DNA from: Pasteurellaceae bacterium | Lineage (GTDB): Bacteria > Pseudomonadota > Gammaproteobacteria > Enterobacterales > Pasteurellaceae | NCBI GenBank assembly: GCA_900756155.1 | Contig: CAAEJV010000028.1 | Span: forward strand, 62,001-126,000 | DNA: 64,000 bases | Reading direction: 5' to 3' | Part shown: piece after piece, positions 49,924-59,561 of the stretch | How the letters are laid out: each line of letters begins with the position of its first letter | Numbering within the stretch: position 1 is the stretch's first letter | Notes under the pieces: model-generated | Told to the model about the DNA's origin: nothing | Seen by the model: the letters and a program-made list of their open reading frames with translations, nothing else | Database searches by the model: none | Translations under genes and position numbers: made by a program

Positions 49924-52512
49924 TTATTGCGGTTTAACCACCACATTTAACAATTTACCTGGTACATAAATCACTTTTACGATTTGTGTATTGTCAGTAA
50001 ATTTCTTCACATTTTCATCTGCAAATGCAACCGTCTTCACGGTTTCTTCATCCGCATCAGCTGCAACAGTCACTTTACCACGTACTTTACCGTTGACTTG
50101 CACCACGATAAGTTTTTCGTCTTCTACCATCGCCGCTTCATCAGCTTTCACCCATTCTGCATGGTCGATGTTGCTTTCATTGCCTAAAGCTTTCCATAAT
50201 TCAAAGCAGATATGTGGTGTGATTGGGTAAAGCATACGTACGACTGCACTTAATGCTTCTGCCATCACCGCACGATCTTGTTCACTTTCTAATGGCGCAC
50301 GGGTTAATTTATTCATTAACTCCATTACTGCCGCGATAGCGGTATTGAAAGTCTGACGACGACCAATATCATCGCTCACTTTCGCGATCGTTTTATGGAC
50401 ATCACGACGAAGTGCTTTTTGGTCTGCAGAAAGTGCGGTCACATCTAAAGCGGTTTTTGCTGGATTTTGGCTGTATTCATACACTAAATTCCATACACGA
50501 CCTAAGAAACGTTTTGCCCCTTCTACGCCAGATTCTTGCCATTCAAGCGTCATTTCCGCAGGAGACGCAAACATCATGAAGAGACGCACGGTATCTGCAC
50601 CGTATTTTTCCACCATCTCTTGTGGGTCGATACCGTTGTTTTTGGATTTCGACATTTTGGTCATACCGGTATGCACCAATTCACGGCCTTCCGGATCGGT
50701 TGCTTTGATGATTCGACCTTTTTCATCACGCTCAAGAGTCACTTGCGTTGGGCTCACCCAAATACGCTCGTTGGTCGGACTGGTGTAATAGAACGCATCC
50801 GCTAATACCATGCCTTGGCATAATAATTTTTGTGCCGGCTCATTGCTCGTTACGAAACCTGCATCACGCAATAATTTGTGGAAGAAACGGAAGTAGAGCA
50901 AGTGCATGGTCGCGTGCTCGATACCACCGATATATTGATCCACTGGTAACCAGTAATTAGCTTCATCTTTATCTAACATACCTTCCACATAGCTTGGCGA
51001 GGTGTAGCGTGCGTAGTACCAAGACGATTCCATAAAGGTGTCAAAAGTATCCGTTTCTTTTAACGCAGGTTCACCATTGAAGGTAGTTTTCGCCCAGTTT
51101 GGATCGGCTTTAATTGGGCTTTTCACGCCGTCCATGACCACATCTTCTGGCAGAATAATCGGTAAATCTTCGATTGGTGCCGGTACGGTTTCACCGTTTG
51201 GCAAGGTCAGCATTGGAATTGGGGCACCCCAATAACGTTGACGAGAAACGCCCCAGTCACGTAAACGATAGTTAACTTGGCGTTTACCTACGCCTAATTT
51301 TTCTAATTTATCCGCGATACCGTTGAATGCGCCATTAAAATCCAAACCATCAAACTCAGCTGAGTTCACTAATTTACCGTGCTCAACGAAAGCTTGTTTA
51401 GTTAAATCAATTTCTTCATCGGCAAGTGGAGCGATTACTTGTTTAATTGGTAAATCGTATTTTTGAGCAAATTCAAAGTCGCGTTGGTCGTGCGCTGGAA
51501 CCGCCATTACCGCGCCAGTACCGTAGTGCATTAACACAAAGTTAGCGACCCAAATCGGTAATTTTTCACCGGTTAATGGATGAATGGCGAATAAGCCGGT
51601 TGCCATCCCTTTTTTCTCCATAGTAGCAAGGTCTGCTTCGGCCACTTTGGCATTTTTCGCTTCACGGATGAATTCAGCCAATTGAGGATTTTTTTCTGCC
51701 GCTAATTCTGCTAATGGGTGCGCTGCCGCGATACCTAAATAGCTCACACCATAGAAGGTATCTGGACGGGTGGTATAAACTGAAACTTTTTCTGCGGTAT
51801 CCGCCACATCAAACGTAATTTCCACCCCTTCAGAACGGCCGATCCAGTTACGTTGCATGGTTTTTACCATGTCCGGCCATTGTGGCAGTTGGTCTAATCC
51901 ACCTAATAATTGTTCAGCGTAATCAGTGATTTTAATAAACCATTGCGGGATTTCTTTTTGTTCGACCGGAGTATCACAACGCCAGCAGCAACCTTCGTGC
52001 ACTTGTTCGTTAGCCAATACGGTTTCATCGTTCGGACACCAGTTTACAGTGGAGGTTTTTTTGTATACTAAGCCTTTTTTGTAAAGCTCGGTGAAGAACC
52101 ATTGTTCCCATTTATAGTATTCCGGACGGCAAGTCGCAATTTCGCGATCCCAGTCATAACCAAAGCCCAACATTTTGAGCTGTTTTTTCATGTATTCGAT
52201 GTTTTCGTAAGTCCATTTTGCCGGTGCGGTTTTATTTTTAATCGCAGCACCTTCTGCTGGCAAACCGAATGCATCCCAACCAATTGGCTGTAATACGTTT
52301 TTGCCATTCATACGTTGATAACGAGAAACTACATCACCGATGGTGTAGTTACGTACATGACCCATATGTAAACGACCAGATGGGTAAGGGAACATTGAAA
52401 GACAGTAATATTTTTCTTTAGATGTATCTTTGATGGCTTTGAAGACTTTATTTTCAGCCCAATATTGTTGAACAGCGGGTTCAATCAAATCAGGACGGTA
52501 ATGTTGTTGCAT
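49924..52512 (-). CDS. leuS: leucyl-tRNA synthetase
   Basis: Charges tRNA-Leu. 862 residues, standard length. The class I signatures are FPYPSGRLHMGHVRNY (HIGH type) and TKMSKSKNNGIDP (KMSKS), with an editing (CP1) domain in between that includes GTGAVMAVPAHDQRDFEFA. No leucine-rich leader peptide or T-box is visible upstream. Two uptake sequences in opposite orientation lie in its upstream region. Confidence 0.98.
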   Translation of the reverse strand: MQQHYRPDLIEPAVQQYWAENKVFKAIKDTSKEKYYCLSMFPYPSGRLHMGHVRNYTIGDVVSRYQRMNGKNVLQPIGWDAFGLPAEGAAIKNKTAPAKWTYENIEYMKKQLKMLGFGYDWDREIATCRPEYYKWEQWFFTELYKKGLVYKKTSTVNWCPNDETVLANEQVHEGCCWRCDTPVEQKEIPQWFIKITDYAEQLLGGLDQLPQWPDMVKTMQRNWIGRSEGVEITFDVADTAEKVSVYTTRPDTFYGVSYLGIAAAHPLAELAAEKNPQLAEFIREAKNAKVAEADLATMEKKGMATGLFAIHPLTGEKLPIWVANFVLMHYGTGAVMAVPAHDQRDFEFAQKYDLPIKQVIAPLADEEIDLTKQAFVEHGKLVNSAEFDGLDFNGAFNGIADKLEKLGVGKRQVNYRLRDWGVSRQRYWGAPIPMLTLPNGETVPAPIEDLPIILPEDVVMDGVKSPIKADPNWAKTTFNGEPALKETDTFDTFMESSWYYARYTSPSYVEGMLDKDEANYWLPVDQYIGGIEHATMHLLYFRFFHKLLRDAGFVTSNEPAQKLLCQGMVLADAFYYTSPTNERIWVSPTQVTLERDEKGRIIKATDPEGRELVHTGMTKMSKSKNNGIDPQEMVEKYGADTVRLFMMFASPAEMTLEWQESGVEGAKRFLGRVWNLVYEYSQNPAKTALDVTALSADQKALRRDVHKTIAKVSDDIGRRQTFNTAIAAVMELMNKLTRAPLESEQDRAVMAEALSAVVRMLYPITPHICFELWKALGNESNIDHAEWVKADEAAMVEDEKLIVVQVNGKVRGKVTVAADADEETVKTVAFADENVKKFTDNTQIVKVIYVPGKLLNVVVKPQ

Positions 52513-52630
52513 AGAAAATCACCTTAAATTTTGACCGCACTTTGCGGCATATTTTGCTTTATAAAATGTGGTATAGGATAGCGTAAAACGGGGAAAATTG
52601 GTAGAAAGTGCGGTGATTTTTTTACTGATT

Positions 52631-52918
52631 TTATAAGAGATTTTGAATTTCAGATGGAATTAATTTAGGCGAAGGAATCCAAACTTGTTTATGTCGGTTT
52701 AATTCACCTTTTTCAAGAACTATTGAGCTCTTAGGTACCTTGAATGTTTTACTCAAAAATTTCAGCAAGTGAGCATTTGCTTGACCATCAACAGGTGGTG
52801 CGGTGATCGTGATTTTGAGTTCATCATCGTGCAATCCCACGATTTGATCTTTACTGGCTTTGGGTTGCAAAATGATTTTAAGGCGTAGTCCTTCAGGTGT
52901 TTGTTCGATTGCTGACAT
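52631..52918 (-). CDS. yggU: DUF167 family protein YggU
   Basis: 95 residues of the YggU/DUF167 family: RLKIILQPKASKDQIVG at the N-terminus and APPVDGQANAHLLKFL in the middle are the family landmarks. Function unknown. In many relatives it follows yggT, as it does here on the minus strand after 78 bases. Confidence 0.88.
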   Translation of the reverse strand: MSAIEQTPEGLRLKIILQPKASKDQIVGLHDDELKITITAPPVDGQANAHLLKFLSKTFKVPKSSIVLEKGELNRHKQVWIPSPKLIPSEIQNLL

Positions 52919-52996
52919 AACTAAATTTACTTATCTCATTTACAATAAGGGCTGGAAAATCCAGCCCGAAAAAATAATATTATTTTTGACCGCAAT

Positions 52997-53542
52997 TTAA
53001 GCGGCAATTGCCCATAAAAGTTTAAAGTAATCGTAAAAGAGATTATTCAAAAATAATAGGATAATGGCGATCACCATTGGTGAAAAATCAATCATGCCTA
53101 TAGTTGGTAAAATGCGTTTAATGGGTTTCAATAATGGTTCGGTAAGTTGATATAACGCATAGAATGCAGGATTATTGCCACGATTAAACCAACTTAAAAT
53201 TGCACTGGCGATTAACACATAGAAAATGGCTATACCGATATTTTTAATCAGCCCTAATATGCCCAATAGTAAGAAGAAACTGAGATTTAATCCGCCAAAG
53301 AGAATCGATTTTAGTCCGCAAAGCAAGAAGACTAAAACCAGTGCCGCCGTTTCCACTTTTTTCGCCACAGGAAAAACTTTACGTAATGGTGCAATAACCG
53401 GTTGGGTAAATTTCAGCGTAAATTGAGAAATGGGATTGTAATAATCCACGTTCGCTAATGGCAGCCATACGCGTAAAATTAATACTAGACAATATAGATC
53501 GATAATCGATCCTAAAAATAACGCAGTTTGGGAAATTTCCAT
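52997..53542 (-). CDS. yggT: YggT family membrane protein
   Basis: 181 residues with four main hydrophobic segments (residues about 4-25, 63-90, 95-115 and 160-180) and two related halves, both including an FTQPVIAPLRK or LTEPLLKPIKR type segment. The family is implicated in osmotic or cell-envelope homeostasis. I chose the ATG that overlaps the corA stop codon (TAATG), not the TTG nine bases upstream, because overlap coupling is common. Confidence 0.85.
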   Translation of the reverse strand: MEISQTALFLGSIIDLYCLVLILRVWLPLANVDYYNPISQFTLKFTQPVIAPLRKVFPVAKKVETAALVLVFLLCGLKSILFGGLNLSFFLLLGILGLIKNIGIAIFYVLIASAILSWFNRGNNPAFYALYQLTEPLLKPIKRILPTIGMIDFSPMVIAIILLFLNNLFYDYFKLLWAIAA

Positions 53543-54489
53543 TATAACCAACCTTTCCGTTTGAAATAGATATAAGGTGTGAGTGCCGCACCAATCATTA
53601 AGCCAATAGCCATTGGGTAGCCATATTTAAAATGAAGCTCTGGCATAAATTCAAAGTTCATCCCGTAAGTGGATGCGACAACTGTTGCCGGTAGAAACAT
53701 GACAGACACCACCGAGAAGAATTTCATGATTTTATTCTGCTCGATATTAATATAACCCATTGCCGCCTGCATTAAAAAGTTTACTTTTTGGAATAAAGAC
53801 TCATTGTGCGGTTGCAAGGATTCGATATCTCGTAAGATTTCTCGAGCTTGTTCCAACTGGTTTGGCGGCAAGCGCGTTTTACGCACTAAGAAACCCAATG
53901 CACGTTGTGTATCCATCAAACATAAGCGCACTTTAGAACTGGTATCTTCTTGTTCTGTTAGCGTATTTAAGGCTTCATCGAAAGCTTCATCTTGTGTACC
54001 GTTTAGAATTACACGACTTAATTTTTCTAAATCCGCATACACGTTTTCGATAACATCGGCTAATTGCTCAATTTTGGTTTCAAATAAGTCGAGCAAAACT
54101 TCATACGCATTACATTCTAATAAGCGCTGACTACGGGAACGCATACGATATAAACGGAATGCGGGTAATTCACGATCACGTAGGGTAAATAAGCGCCCAT
54201 CACGAATAGTAAACGCCACACTTGCGAGATCGGCGTAGTTTTCTTCGTCTTCGCAATAGAAGAATGAGTGCAAGTGCAAGCCGTCTTCGTCTTCAAAGAA
54301 ACGCGCGGATGCTTCGATGTCTTCCAATTCGAGGAATGAGGCGAGACTTTGTCCTAAGCCTTCTTGCAACATTTCACGTTCTTCCCCTGTCGGCTCCAAT
54401 AAATCTAGCCAAATGGCAGAACTGAGATCGGCTGGTTCGTCATCAATACGAAGCAAGCGAGAATCGTTAATGGCAAAAGCGTTAATCAT
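53542..54489 (-). CDS. corA: magnesium/cobalt transporter CorA
   Basis: Pentameric Mg2+ channel of the inner membrane. 315 residues: a large N-terminal cytoplasmic domain, then two C-terminal membrane helices with the YGMNFEFMPEL selectivity loop between them. Strong AAAGGAGT ribosome site. It is preceded by a roughly 245-base leader with mutually exclusive hairpins and an apparent terminator, so magnesium-responsive attenuation is possible. Translationally coupled to yggT. Confidence 0.95.
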   Translation of the reverse strand: MINAFAINDSRLLRIDDEPADLSSAIWLDLLEPTGEEREMLQEGLGQSLASFLELEDIEASARFFEDEDGLHLHSFFYCEDEENYADLASVAFTIRDGRLFTLRDRELPAFRLYRMRSRSQRLLECNAYEVLLDLFETKIEQLADVIENVYADLEKLSRVILNGTQDEAFDEALNTLTEQEDTSSKVRLCLMDTQRALGFLVRKTRLPPNQLEQAREILRDIESLQPHNESLFQKVNFLMQAAMGYINIEQNKIMKFFSVVSVMFLPATVVASTYGMNFEFMPELHFKYGYPMAIGLMIGAALTPYIYFKRKGWL

Positions 54490-54537
54490 TGGTCATACTC
54501 CTTTCGGGATTATGAAGATCCAACTGTGAACAAAAAA

Positions 54538-54735
54538 AGATCAAACGAAATTGGCACTAGAGAAAAGTGCGGTCAAATTTTTGTATGTTTTAAAATGGGT
54601 TTCGTTCGATAAAAGATGCCGAAGAAAGGTAAATTGATTACCAGCGAGCTCTCGCTGATAAGAGGCGAGAGTCTAAAGCGATATTCGGTATCGACTATGA
54701 CTGTCCAAAGTGTGTGTCCTTCTCGTTAAAAAATC
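54538..54735 (-). promoter_or_regulatory. structured corA 5' leader with candidate attenuator
   Basis: Downstream of the promoter the minus-strand transcript contains CTCTCGC, GCGAGAG and CTCGCT in order, so GCGAGAG can pair with either neighbour but not both. Further on, ATCGAACGAAA (54603-54613) can pair with TTTCGTTTGAT (54541-54551), followed by seven T residues: an 11 bp terminator with a large loop that includes an uptake sequence. This layout resembles ligand- or translation-controlled attenuators. It does not match the M-box that I know. Confidence 0.5.
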
Positions 54736-54741
54736 GGGCGA

Positions 54742-54770
54742 ATGTTACGCTTGAAAGGTGCTTTCGTCAA
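54742..54770 (-). promoter_or_regulatory. corA promoter
   Basis: On the minus strand TTGACG (54765-54770) and TAACAT (54742-54747) are separated by 17 bases. The start point would be near 54735, giving a long leader before corA. Confidence 0.65.
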
Positions 54771-54800
54771 GTATTATTGAAAAGGACACGGTACTTTTAA

Positions 54801-55400
54801 TTAATTAGTATATTGATTAATTGCGTTAGTAACTTCTTGATCTTGATAAATATTATTAACAATATCTTTGAAGGTTTCGCCTAACACTTTTTGGATTTCA
54901 TCATTGCCCGCATTAAATGCGCCAGACTGTGAACGGGTTGCATTAAAGGTTTTGTTGTATTGTCCGCGTGGACCTTGTACATAAACAACCGCTTGAATTT
55001 TGCTGTTTAAGGTATAACGTAAATTACCTTGCTCAACTTTAGCGTTGAATTCTTTTACATCAACAGTTACGCCAGCATTTGCATTATTCGCTTGTCCAAT
55101 ACGGAAACCTTTGCTGACTAAATTTTGTTGCATCACTTGTTGGAAAAGTTGAGTAACGCTTGGTGATGCGTTTAATTTAATCAGCTCACCTGATTTAGTA
55201 TAAGTTGCAATTTCTTGTTGTGGACGAGAATCACGAGTATTGACGGTTACCACTGCGGATTGGTTAATATTCATTGATGCAGTTGGTGATTGAGGGGTAA
55301 AAGTTAAGGTATTAGATTGCGCTTGGCAACCCGCTAAAAATAATGTCGCAGCGGCTAACGTCATTGTTGATAATGCTTTGATTTTGTTTGTTACTTTCAT
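54801..55400 (-). CDS. yajG: YajG family lipoprotein
   Basis: 199-residue precursor; the lipobox LAGC is followed by QAQSNTLTFTPQ. The family is a predicted outer-membrane lipoprotein of unknown function. It is divergent from bolA, exactly the E. coli yajG-bolA arrangement. Confidence 0.85.
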   Translation of the reverse strand: MKVTNKIKALSTMTLAAATLFLAGCQAQSNTLTFTPQSPTASMNINQSAVVTVNTRDSRPQQEIATYTKSGELIKLNASPSVTQLFQQVMQQNLVSKGFRIGQANNANAGVTVDVKEFNAKVEQGNLRYTLNSKIQAVVYVQGPRGQYNKTFNATRSQSGAFNAGNDEIQKVLGETFKDIVNNIYQDQEVTNAINQYTN

Positions 55401-55484
55401 AATTTCCTCATTGAATTAGGTTAATTTGTGTTATTCTTACAAACTTAACGCTGAATGTATAGCAAAAAGTTAGGGAGTTTATTT

Positions 55485-55796
55485 ATGTCAAAACAACAAG
55501 AATTATTAGAGAGAATTCAAGCCGAATTTCAACCGCACTTTGCCACCGTGGAAAATGAAAGCCATATGCACAGTTCTGGTCGTGGAGCAGATTCTCATTT
55601 TAAATTAGTGATTGTCAGCGATGCTTTTGAAGGCATGCGCAAGGTGCAGCGCCACCAAAAACTTTATCAACTTTTTGCCGATGATTTAAGAAATGGCATT
55701 CACGCATTAGCGCTTCATCTTTATACAAAAAGCGAATGGGAGAGCCTAGGTGAAGCATTTCCAAAATCACCAAATTGTCTTGGTGTTGGACAGTAA
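55485..55796 (+). CDS. bolA: BolA family protein
   Basis: 103 residues. BolA proteins bind monothiol glutaredoxins and Fe-S clusters and affect cell shape and gene expression. GRGADSHFKLVIVSDAFEGM with the conserved SHFKLV strand and the HALALHLYTKSEW end are typical. I chose the ATG with an AGGGAG site; an earlier ATG at 55455 would add ten residues without homology. Confidence 0.9.
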   Translation: MSKQQELLERIQAEFQPHFATVENESHMHSSGRGADSHFKLVIVSDAFEGMRKVQRHQKLYQLFADDLRNGIHALALHLYTKSEWESLGEAFPKSPNCLGVGQ

Positions 55797-55833
55797 GTAT
55801 TTCCTTACGTTCCCTGTATTCCATTTCAATAAT

Positions 55834-55866
55834 AAGAGAGAAGGCAAGAGGCTTTCTCTCTTTTTA
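55834..55866 (+). terminator. bolA terminator
   Basis: Nine-base stem AAGAGAGAA/TTCTCTCTT with an 11-base loop and a following T-rich run. Confidence 0.8.
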
Positions 55867-55950
55867 TTTTAACGTGAATTTATTTTTAACTCCTAATGAG
55901 TGTTACTCTAAAAACTTCACAAATATTTCACAAAAAGTATCGGCTAAAAG

Positions 55951-55979
55951 TAGAAAAAAAGCCCATTTTCCGCTAGAAT
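55951..55979 (+). promoter_or_regulatory. putative nqr operon promoter
   Basis: TAGAAA at 55951-55956 and TAGAAT at 55974-55979 with a 17-base spacer. It leaves an untranslated leader of about 210 bases before nqrA. Confidence 0.5.
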
Positions 55980-55985
55980 GAAGCG

Positions 55986-56195
55986 CTTTTAATTTTCGAA
56001 TTTCAATTTCTGGATGTGTAAGTAATCCCTTACTCGTCGAGGAGTTAAACAGATTTGAGTTTTTAAATTTATGTGTCAGTTAATAACGCTTTGATCTTAA
56101 AAGTGTTTTCTGTCACGCTCAATCGCGAGATTGCTTTTAGAGTGTATGCTTTAATCGCAATCGTGTTTTTAACCTAGAAAAGTAGTGCAAACAGT
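55986..56195 (+). other. long leader of the nqr operon
   Basis: Contains small hairpins (GTAAG-TAATCC-CTTAC; CAATC-GCGA-GATTG, the latter with a GNRA-type loop) and no open frame of note. The nqrA ribosome site is weak. A structured leader in front of a sodium pump operon may be regulatory, but I cannot match it to a known family. Confidence 0.4.
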
Positions 56196-57539
56196 ATGAT
56201 TACAATCAAAAAAGGCTTGGATCTTCCTATTGCAGGAAAACCAGCACAAGTAATCCATAGCGGTAACGCTGTGAATCAGGTTGCGATTCTTGGTGAAGAG
56301 TATGTGGGTATGCGTCCTTCTATGAAGGTACGTGAAGGCGATGTTGTGAAAAAAGGCCAAGTGCTTTTTGAAGACAAGAAAAATCCTGGTGTGGTTTTTA
56401 CAGCTCCTGCAAGTGGTACTATCATTGCAATTAATCGTGGCGAAAAACGTGTATTACAATCTGTGGTCATTGATGTGCAAGGTAACGATCAAGTTACTTT
56501 CGCTAAATATAACGCAGGTGATCTCAATACGCTTTCTTCCGAACAAGTCAAACAAAACCTCGTTGAATCCGGTTTGTGGACAGCATTCCGCACCCGTCCA
56601 TTCAGCAAAGTGCCTGCCTTAGATGCAGAACCTTCTTCTCTGTTTGTAAATGCGATGGATACCAATCCTTTGGCAGCAAATCCAGAGGTGGTGTTAAAAG
56701 AGCATTGGCAAGATTTTATTGACGGTTTAACAGTATTAAGTCGTCTATTCCCAAATAAACCATTAAATCTATGTAAAGCTGGCGATAGCAATATCCCAAC
56801 CGTGGATTTAGCTAACCTAAAAGTACATGATTTTGGTGGTGTTCATCCTGCTGGCTTAGTGGGTACACATATCCACTTTATCGATCCGGTTGGTGTGAAT
56901 AAAACCGTATGGCACATCAATTACCAAGATGTGATTGCTGTAGGTAAATTATTCACTACGGGCGAACTTTATGTAGAACGTGTAGTTTCTCTTGCGGGTC
57001 CGCAAGTGAAAGAGCCTCGTTTAGTTCGTACCGTAATCGGTGCTAACCTTTCTCAATTAACGGCAGGCGAGTTAAAAGACGGTAATAACCGTGTGATTTC
57101 TGGTTCTGTGCTTTGTGGTCAAACTGCAAAAGATGCTCATGACTATTTAGGTCGTTATGCATTACAAGTTTCTGTGATTGCAGAAGGTAATGAGAAAGAG
57201 TTCTTAGGTTGGATCACTCCACAATCGAACAAATATTCGATTACCCGTACCGTATTAGGTCACTTTGGTAAAAAATTATTCAACTTCACTACCGCAGAGA
57301 ATGGTGGTGAGCGTGCAATGGTACCAATCGGTAGCTATGAGCGCGTAATGCCGTTGGATATTTTACCGACATTATTATTGCGTGATTTAATCGTGGGCGA
57401 TACCGATGGTGCACAAGCGTTAGGGTGTCTTGAATTAGATGAAGAAGACTTAGCGTTATGTTCTTTCGTTTGCCCGGGCAAATATGAATACGGTTCAATC
57501 TTGCGTCAAGTTTTAGATAAGATTGAGAAGGAAGGTTAA
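56196..57539 (+). CDS. nqrA: Na+-translocating NADH:quinone reductase subunit A
   Basis: Cytoplasmic-side subunit that contacts the quinone site of the sodium-pumping NADH dehydrogenase. 447 residues; MITIKKGLDLPIAGKPAQ is the conserved start. First gene of a six-gene operon followed by apbE and nqrM. Two bases separate it from nqrB. Confidence 0.96.
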   Translation: MITIKKGLDLPIAGKPAQVIHSGNAVNQVAILGEEYVGMRPSMKVREGDVVKKGQVLFEDKKNPGVVFTAPASGTIIAINRGEKRVLQSVVIDVQGNDQVTFAKYNAGDLNTLSSEQVKQNLVESGLWTAFRTRPFSKVPALDAEPSSLFVNAMDTNPLAANPEVVLKEHWQDFIDGLTVLSRLFPNKPLNLCKAGDSNIPTVDLANLKVHDFGGVHPAGLVGTHIHFIDPVGVNKTVWHINYQDVIAVGKLFTTGELYVERVVSLAGPQVKEPRLVRTVIGANLSQLTAGELKDGNNRVISGSVLCGQTAKDAHDYLGRYALQVSVIAEGNEKEFLGWITPQSNKYSITRTVLGHFGKKLFNFTTAENGGERAMVPIGSYERVMPLDILPTLLLRDLIVGDTDGAQALGCLELDEEDLALCSFVCPGKYEYGSILRQVLDKIEKEG

Positions 57540-57541
57540 AA

Positions 57542-58777
57542 ATGGGTTTAAAAAATCTTTTTGAAAAAATGGAACCCGCGTTTTTACCAGGCGGTAAATA
57601 CAGCAAGTTTTATCCGATCTTTGAATCGATTTATACCTTGCTTTATACACCAGGTACGGTAACGCACAAAAACACACACGTTCGTGATGCGTTAGATTCA
57701 AAACGTATGATGATTACGGTTTTCCTTGCGTTGTTCCCAGCGATTTTCTACGGGATGTACAATGTGGGTAACCAAGCGATCCCTGCCTTAAATCAATTAG
57801 GCAATTTAGATCAATTAATTGCTAACGATTGGCACTATGCGCTTGCAAGTTCATTAGGTTTAGATTTAACCAATAATGCAACTTGGGGCTCAAAAATGGC
57901 GTTAGGGGCGATCTTCTTCTTACCAATTTACTTAGTGGTATTTACCGTTTGTACAATTTGGGAATTATTATTCTCAGTGGTACGTGGTCATGAAGTAAAT
58001 GAAGGGATGTTCGTTTCAACCATTTTATTTGCGTTAATCGTTCCACCAACATTACCATTATGGCAAGCTGCACTTGGTATCAGCTTTGGTATCGTGGTAG
58101 CGAAAGAAATCTTCGGTGGTGTAGGTCGTAACTTTATGAACCCTGCGCTTGCGGGTCGTGCATTCTTATTCTTTGCTTATCCGGCTCAAATTTCCGGTGA
58201 CTTAGTATGGACTGCAGCAGATGGTTTCTCAGGCGCAACCGCACTTTCACAATGGTCTCAAGGTGGTCAAGCAGCATTACAACACACTGTAACCGGTCAA
58301 CCTATTACTTGGATGGATGCATTCATTGGTAATATCCCAGGTTCAATGGGTGAGGTTTCAACGCTTGCGTTATTAATCGGTGGTGCAGTGATTGTATTCA
58401 CTCGAATTGCTTCTTGGCGCATTATGGCGGGTGTCATGATCGGTATGATTGGTACAGCAACCTTATTCAACTTAATCGGTTCTGATTCTAACCAAATGTT
58501 CTCAATGCCTTGGCATTGGCACTTTGTATTAGGTGGTTTTGCACTTGGTATGATCTTCATGGCTACAGACCCTGTATCTGCTTCATTTACCAATACGGGT
58601 AAATGGTGGTACGGTGCGTTAATTGGCGTGATGGCGGTATTAATTCGTACAGTGAACCCAGCTTATCCAGAAGGGATGATGTTAGCGATTTTATTTGCAA
58701 ACTTATTTGCACCAATTTTCGACTACATCGTGGTTCAAGCAAATATCAAACGTCGGAGAGCAAGAACAAATGGCTAA
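57542..58777 (+). CDS. nqrB: Na+-NQR subunit B
   Basis: Membrane subunit carrying covalent FMN and riboflavin, central to Na+ transfer. 411 residues with about ten membrane spans. The FMN attachment motif is SGATALSQW, in which the Thr is flavinylated by ApbE. Its last eight bases overlap nqrC. Confidence 0.96.
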   Translation: MGLKNLFEKMEPAFLPGGKYSKFYPIFESIYTLLYTPGTVTHKNTHVRDALDSKRMMITVFLALFPAIFYGMYNVGNQAIPALNQLGNLDQLIANDWHYALASSLGLDLTNNATWGSKMALGAIFFLPIYLVVFTVCTIWELLFSVVRGHEVNEGMFVSTILFALIVPPTLPLWQAALGISFGIVVAKEIFGGVGRNFMNPALAGRAFLFFAYPAQISGDLVWTAADGFSGATALSQWSQGGQAALQHTVTGQPITWMDAFIGNIPGSMGEVSTLALLIGGAVIVFTRIASWRIMAGVMIGMIGTATLFNLIGSDSNQMFSMPWHWHFVLGGFALGMIFMATDPVSASFTNTGKWWYGALIGVMAVLIRTVNPAYPEGMMLAILFANLFAPIFDYIVVQANIKRRRARTNG

Positions 58778-59561
58778 ATTTAATAAAGATAGCGTTAGCG
58801 GTACAGTTACCGTTGTTGTGTTGCTAAGTTTAGTGTGTTCTATCGTGGTTTCTGGTGCTGCAGTAGCATTAAAATCCAAACAAGATGAACAAAAAGCACT
58901 CGACGTTCAACGTAACATTTTAACTGTTGCCGGATTAATGAAAGAAGATAATGCATCAGTAATCAAAGACACTTACAGCAAATTTATTGAACCGCGTTTA
59001 GTTGATTTGCAAAGTGGTGATTACGTTCAAGCTTCAGCAGAAGAAATTAATAAATTTGAACCTAAAGATGCCGTTAAAGATCCAGCTAAAAGCCAAGCAA
59101 TTCCAGCTGAAGCAGATAAAGCAGGGATTAAAGTTCGTGCAAATCAAGCACGTGTTTATCTTGTAAAAGATGAGCAAGGCAATGTAACCCAAGTTGTATT
59201 ACCAATGTATGGCCGTGGTTTATGGTCAACCATGTATGGTTTTGTTTCTGTTGCACCAGATGCGAATACTATCAAAGGTATTACTTATTATGATCAAGGT
59301 GAAACAGCCGGTCTTGGGGGCGAAATTGCGAACCCTCGTTGGCAAGCACAGTTTGTCGATAAAAAATTATTCGATGAACAAGGTAACCAAAAATTCAAAA
59401 TCTACAAAGGTAGCTCTGCTGCAGATAAAGAGCACGGTGTAGATGGTTTATCAGGTGCAACTTTAACCAGTAACGGTGTTCAAGGTTCATTTGATTATTG
59501 GTTCAGCCAAAATGGCTTTGGTCCATTCTTAGCGAAATTTAAAGCAGGAGAAATCAAATAA
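58770..59561 (+). CDS. nqrC: Na+-NQR subunit C
   Basis: Carries a second covalent FMN. 263 residues: one N-terminal membrane anchor and a periplasmic domain with SGATLTSNGV, the flavinylation site. I chose the start at MAKFNKDSV, as in relatives; the open frame extends 25 codons upstream inside nqrB. Its stop overlaps the nqrD start (TAATG). Confidence 0.95.
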   Translation: MAKFNKDSVSGTVTVVVLLSLVCSIVVSGAAVALKSKQDEQKALDVQRNILTVAGLMKEDNASVIKDTYSKFIEPRLVDLQSGDYVQASAEEINKFEPKDAVKDPAKSQAIPAEADKAGIKVRANQARVYLVKDEQGNVTQVVLPMYGRGLWSTMYGFVSVAPDANTIKGITYYDQGETAGLGGEIANPRWQAQFVDKKLFDEQGNQKFKIYKGSSAADKEHGVDGLSGATLTSNGVQGSFDYWFSQNGFGPFLAKFKAGEIK

